A DNA stretch of 5,433 nucleotides from Candidatus Woesearchaeota archaeon (lineage in GTDB: Archaea; Nanobdellota; Nanobdellia; Woesearchaeales; JAGWAF01): NCBI GenBank assembly GCA_016932755.1, contig JAFGCE010000018.1, positions 1 through 5,433 on the forward strand. The letters are read 5' to 3'. Under the pieces are notes generated by a model that saw only the letters and a program-made list of their open reading frames with translations, was not told where the DNA came from and made no database searches. Of this stretch, positions 5,423 to 5,433 are shown one piece after another (positions within the stretch are counted from its first letter, which is position 1; every line of letters begins with the position of its first letter). A program made the position numbers and the translations under genes.

Positions 5423-5433
5423 ATAGAATTATA
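5423..5433 (-). promoter_or_regulatory. TATA-like element for the DUF373 gene
   Basis: Read on the minus strand, TATAATTCTAT lies 22-32 bases before the ATG, consistent with a leaderless or very short-leader transcript. It touches the window edge, so the upstream BRE cannot be seen. Confidence 0.35.

Overview
The window is archaeal, most likely from an uncultivated lineage (a DPANN-type genome would fit, but this is a guess from style, not proven). The evidence is an archaeal LonB-type protease, a DUF373 membrane protein (an archaeal family), archaeal TATA-like boxes about 25-32 bases before start codons with no Shine-Dalgarno (suggesting leaderless transcripts), and a LAGLIDADG endonuclease of the type carried by archaeal inteins.

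The main result is that the lonB gene appears to be fractured by a naturally split intein. Bases 1-163 are the end of a reading frame that carries the middle and end of an intein N-half, with block B motif TPEH, and it then stops. About 2.56 kb later, a separate frame starts at 2724 with a 44-residue intein C-half (blocks F and G, ending in VHN). This joins directly to Ser-Gly-Gly-Leu-Gly, the LonB segment just before Walker B, and continues through the rest of the AAA+ domain and the Ser-Lys protease domain. LonC therefore lacks Walker A and the membrane anchor; these must come from LonN, which should lie just left of the window, and be joined by protein trans-splicing.

The gap between the halves (164-2723) holds a stem-loop, a free-standing two-motif LAGLIDADG homing endonuclease with its own TATA box (327-1331), a zinc-dependent phospholipase C-like protein (1425-2087), and a membrane-anchored protein of unknown function (2130-2678). 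The last lies in the same frame as the phospholipase gene, separated from it by one TAG. The endonuclease is distinctly AT-rich compared with the Lon extein, consistent with acquired DNA.

To the right, a DUF373 membrane protein (4172-5401, minus strand) converges on lonC with only 8 bases between the stop codons. It looks like ordinary host DNA and marks the end of the unusual locus.
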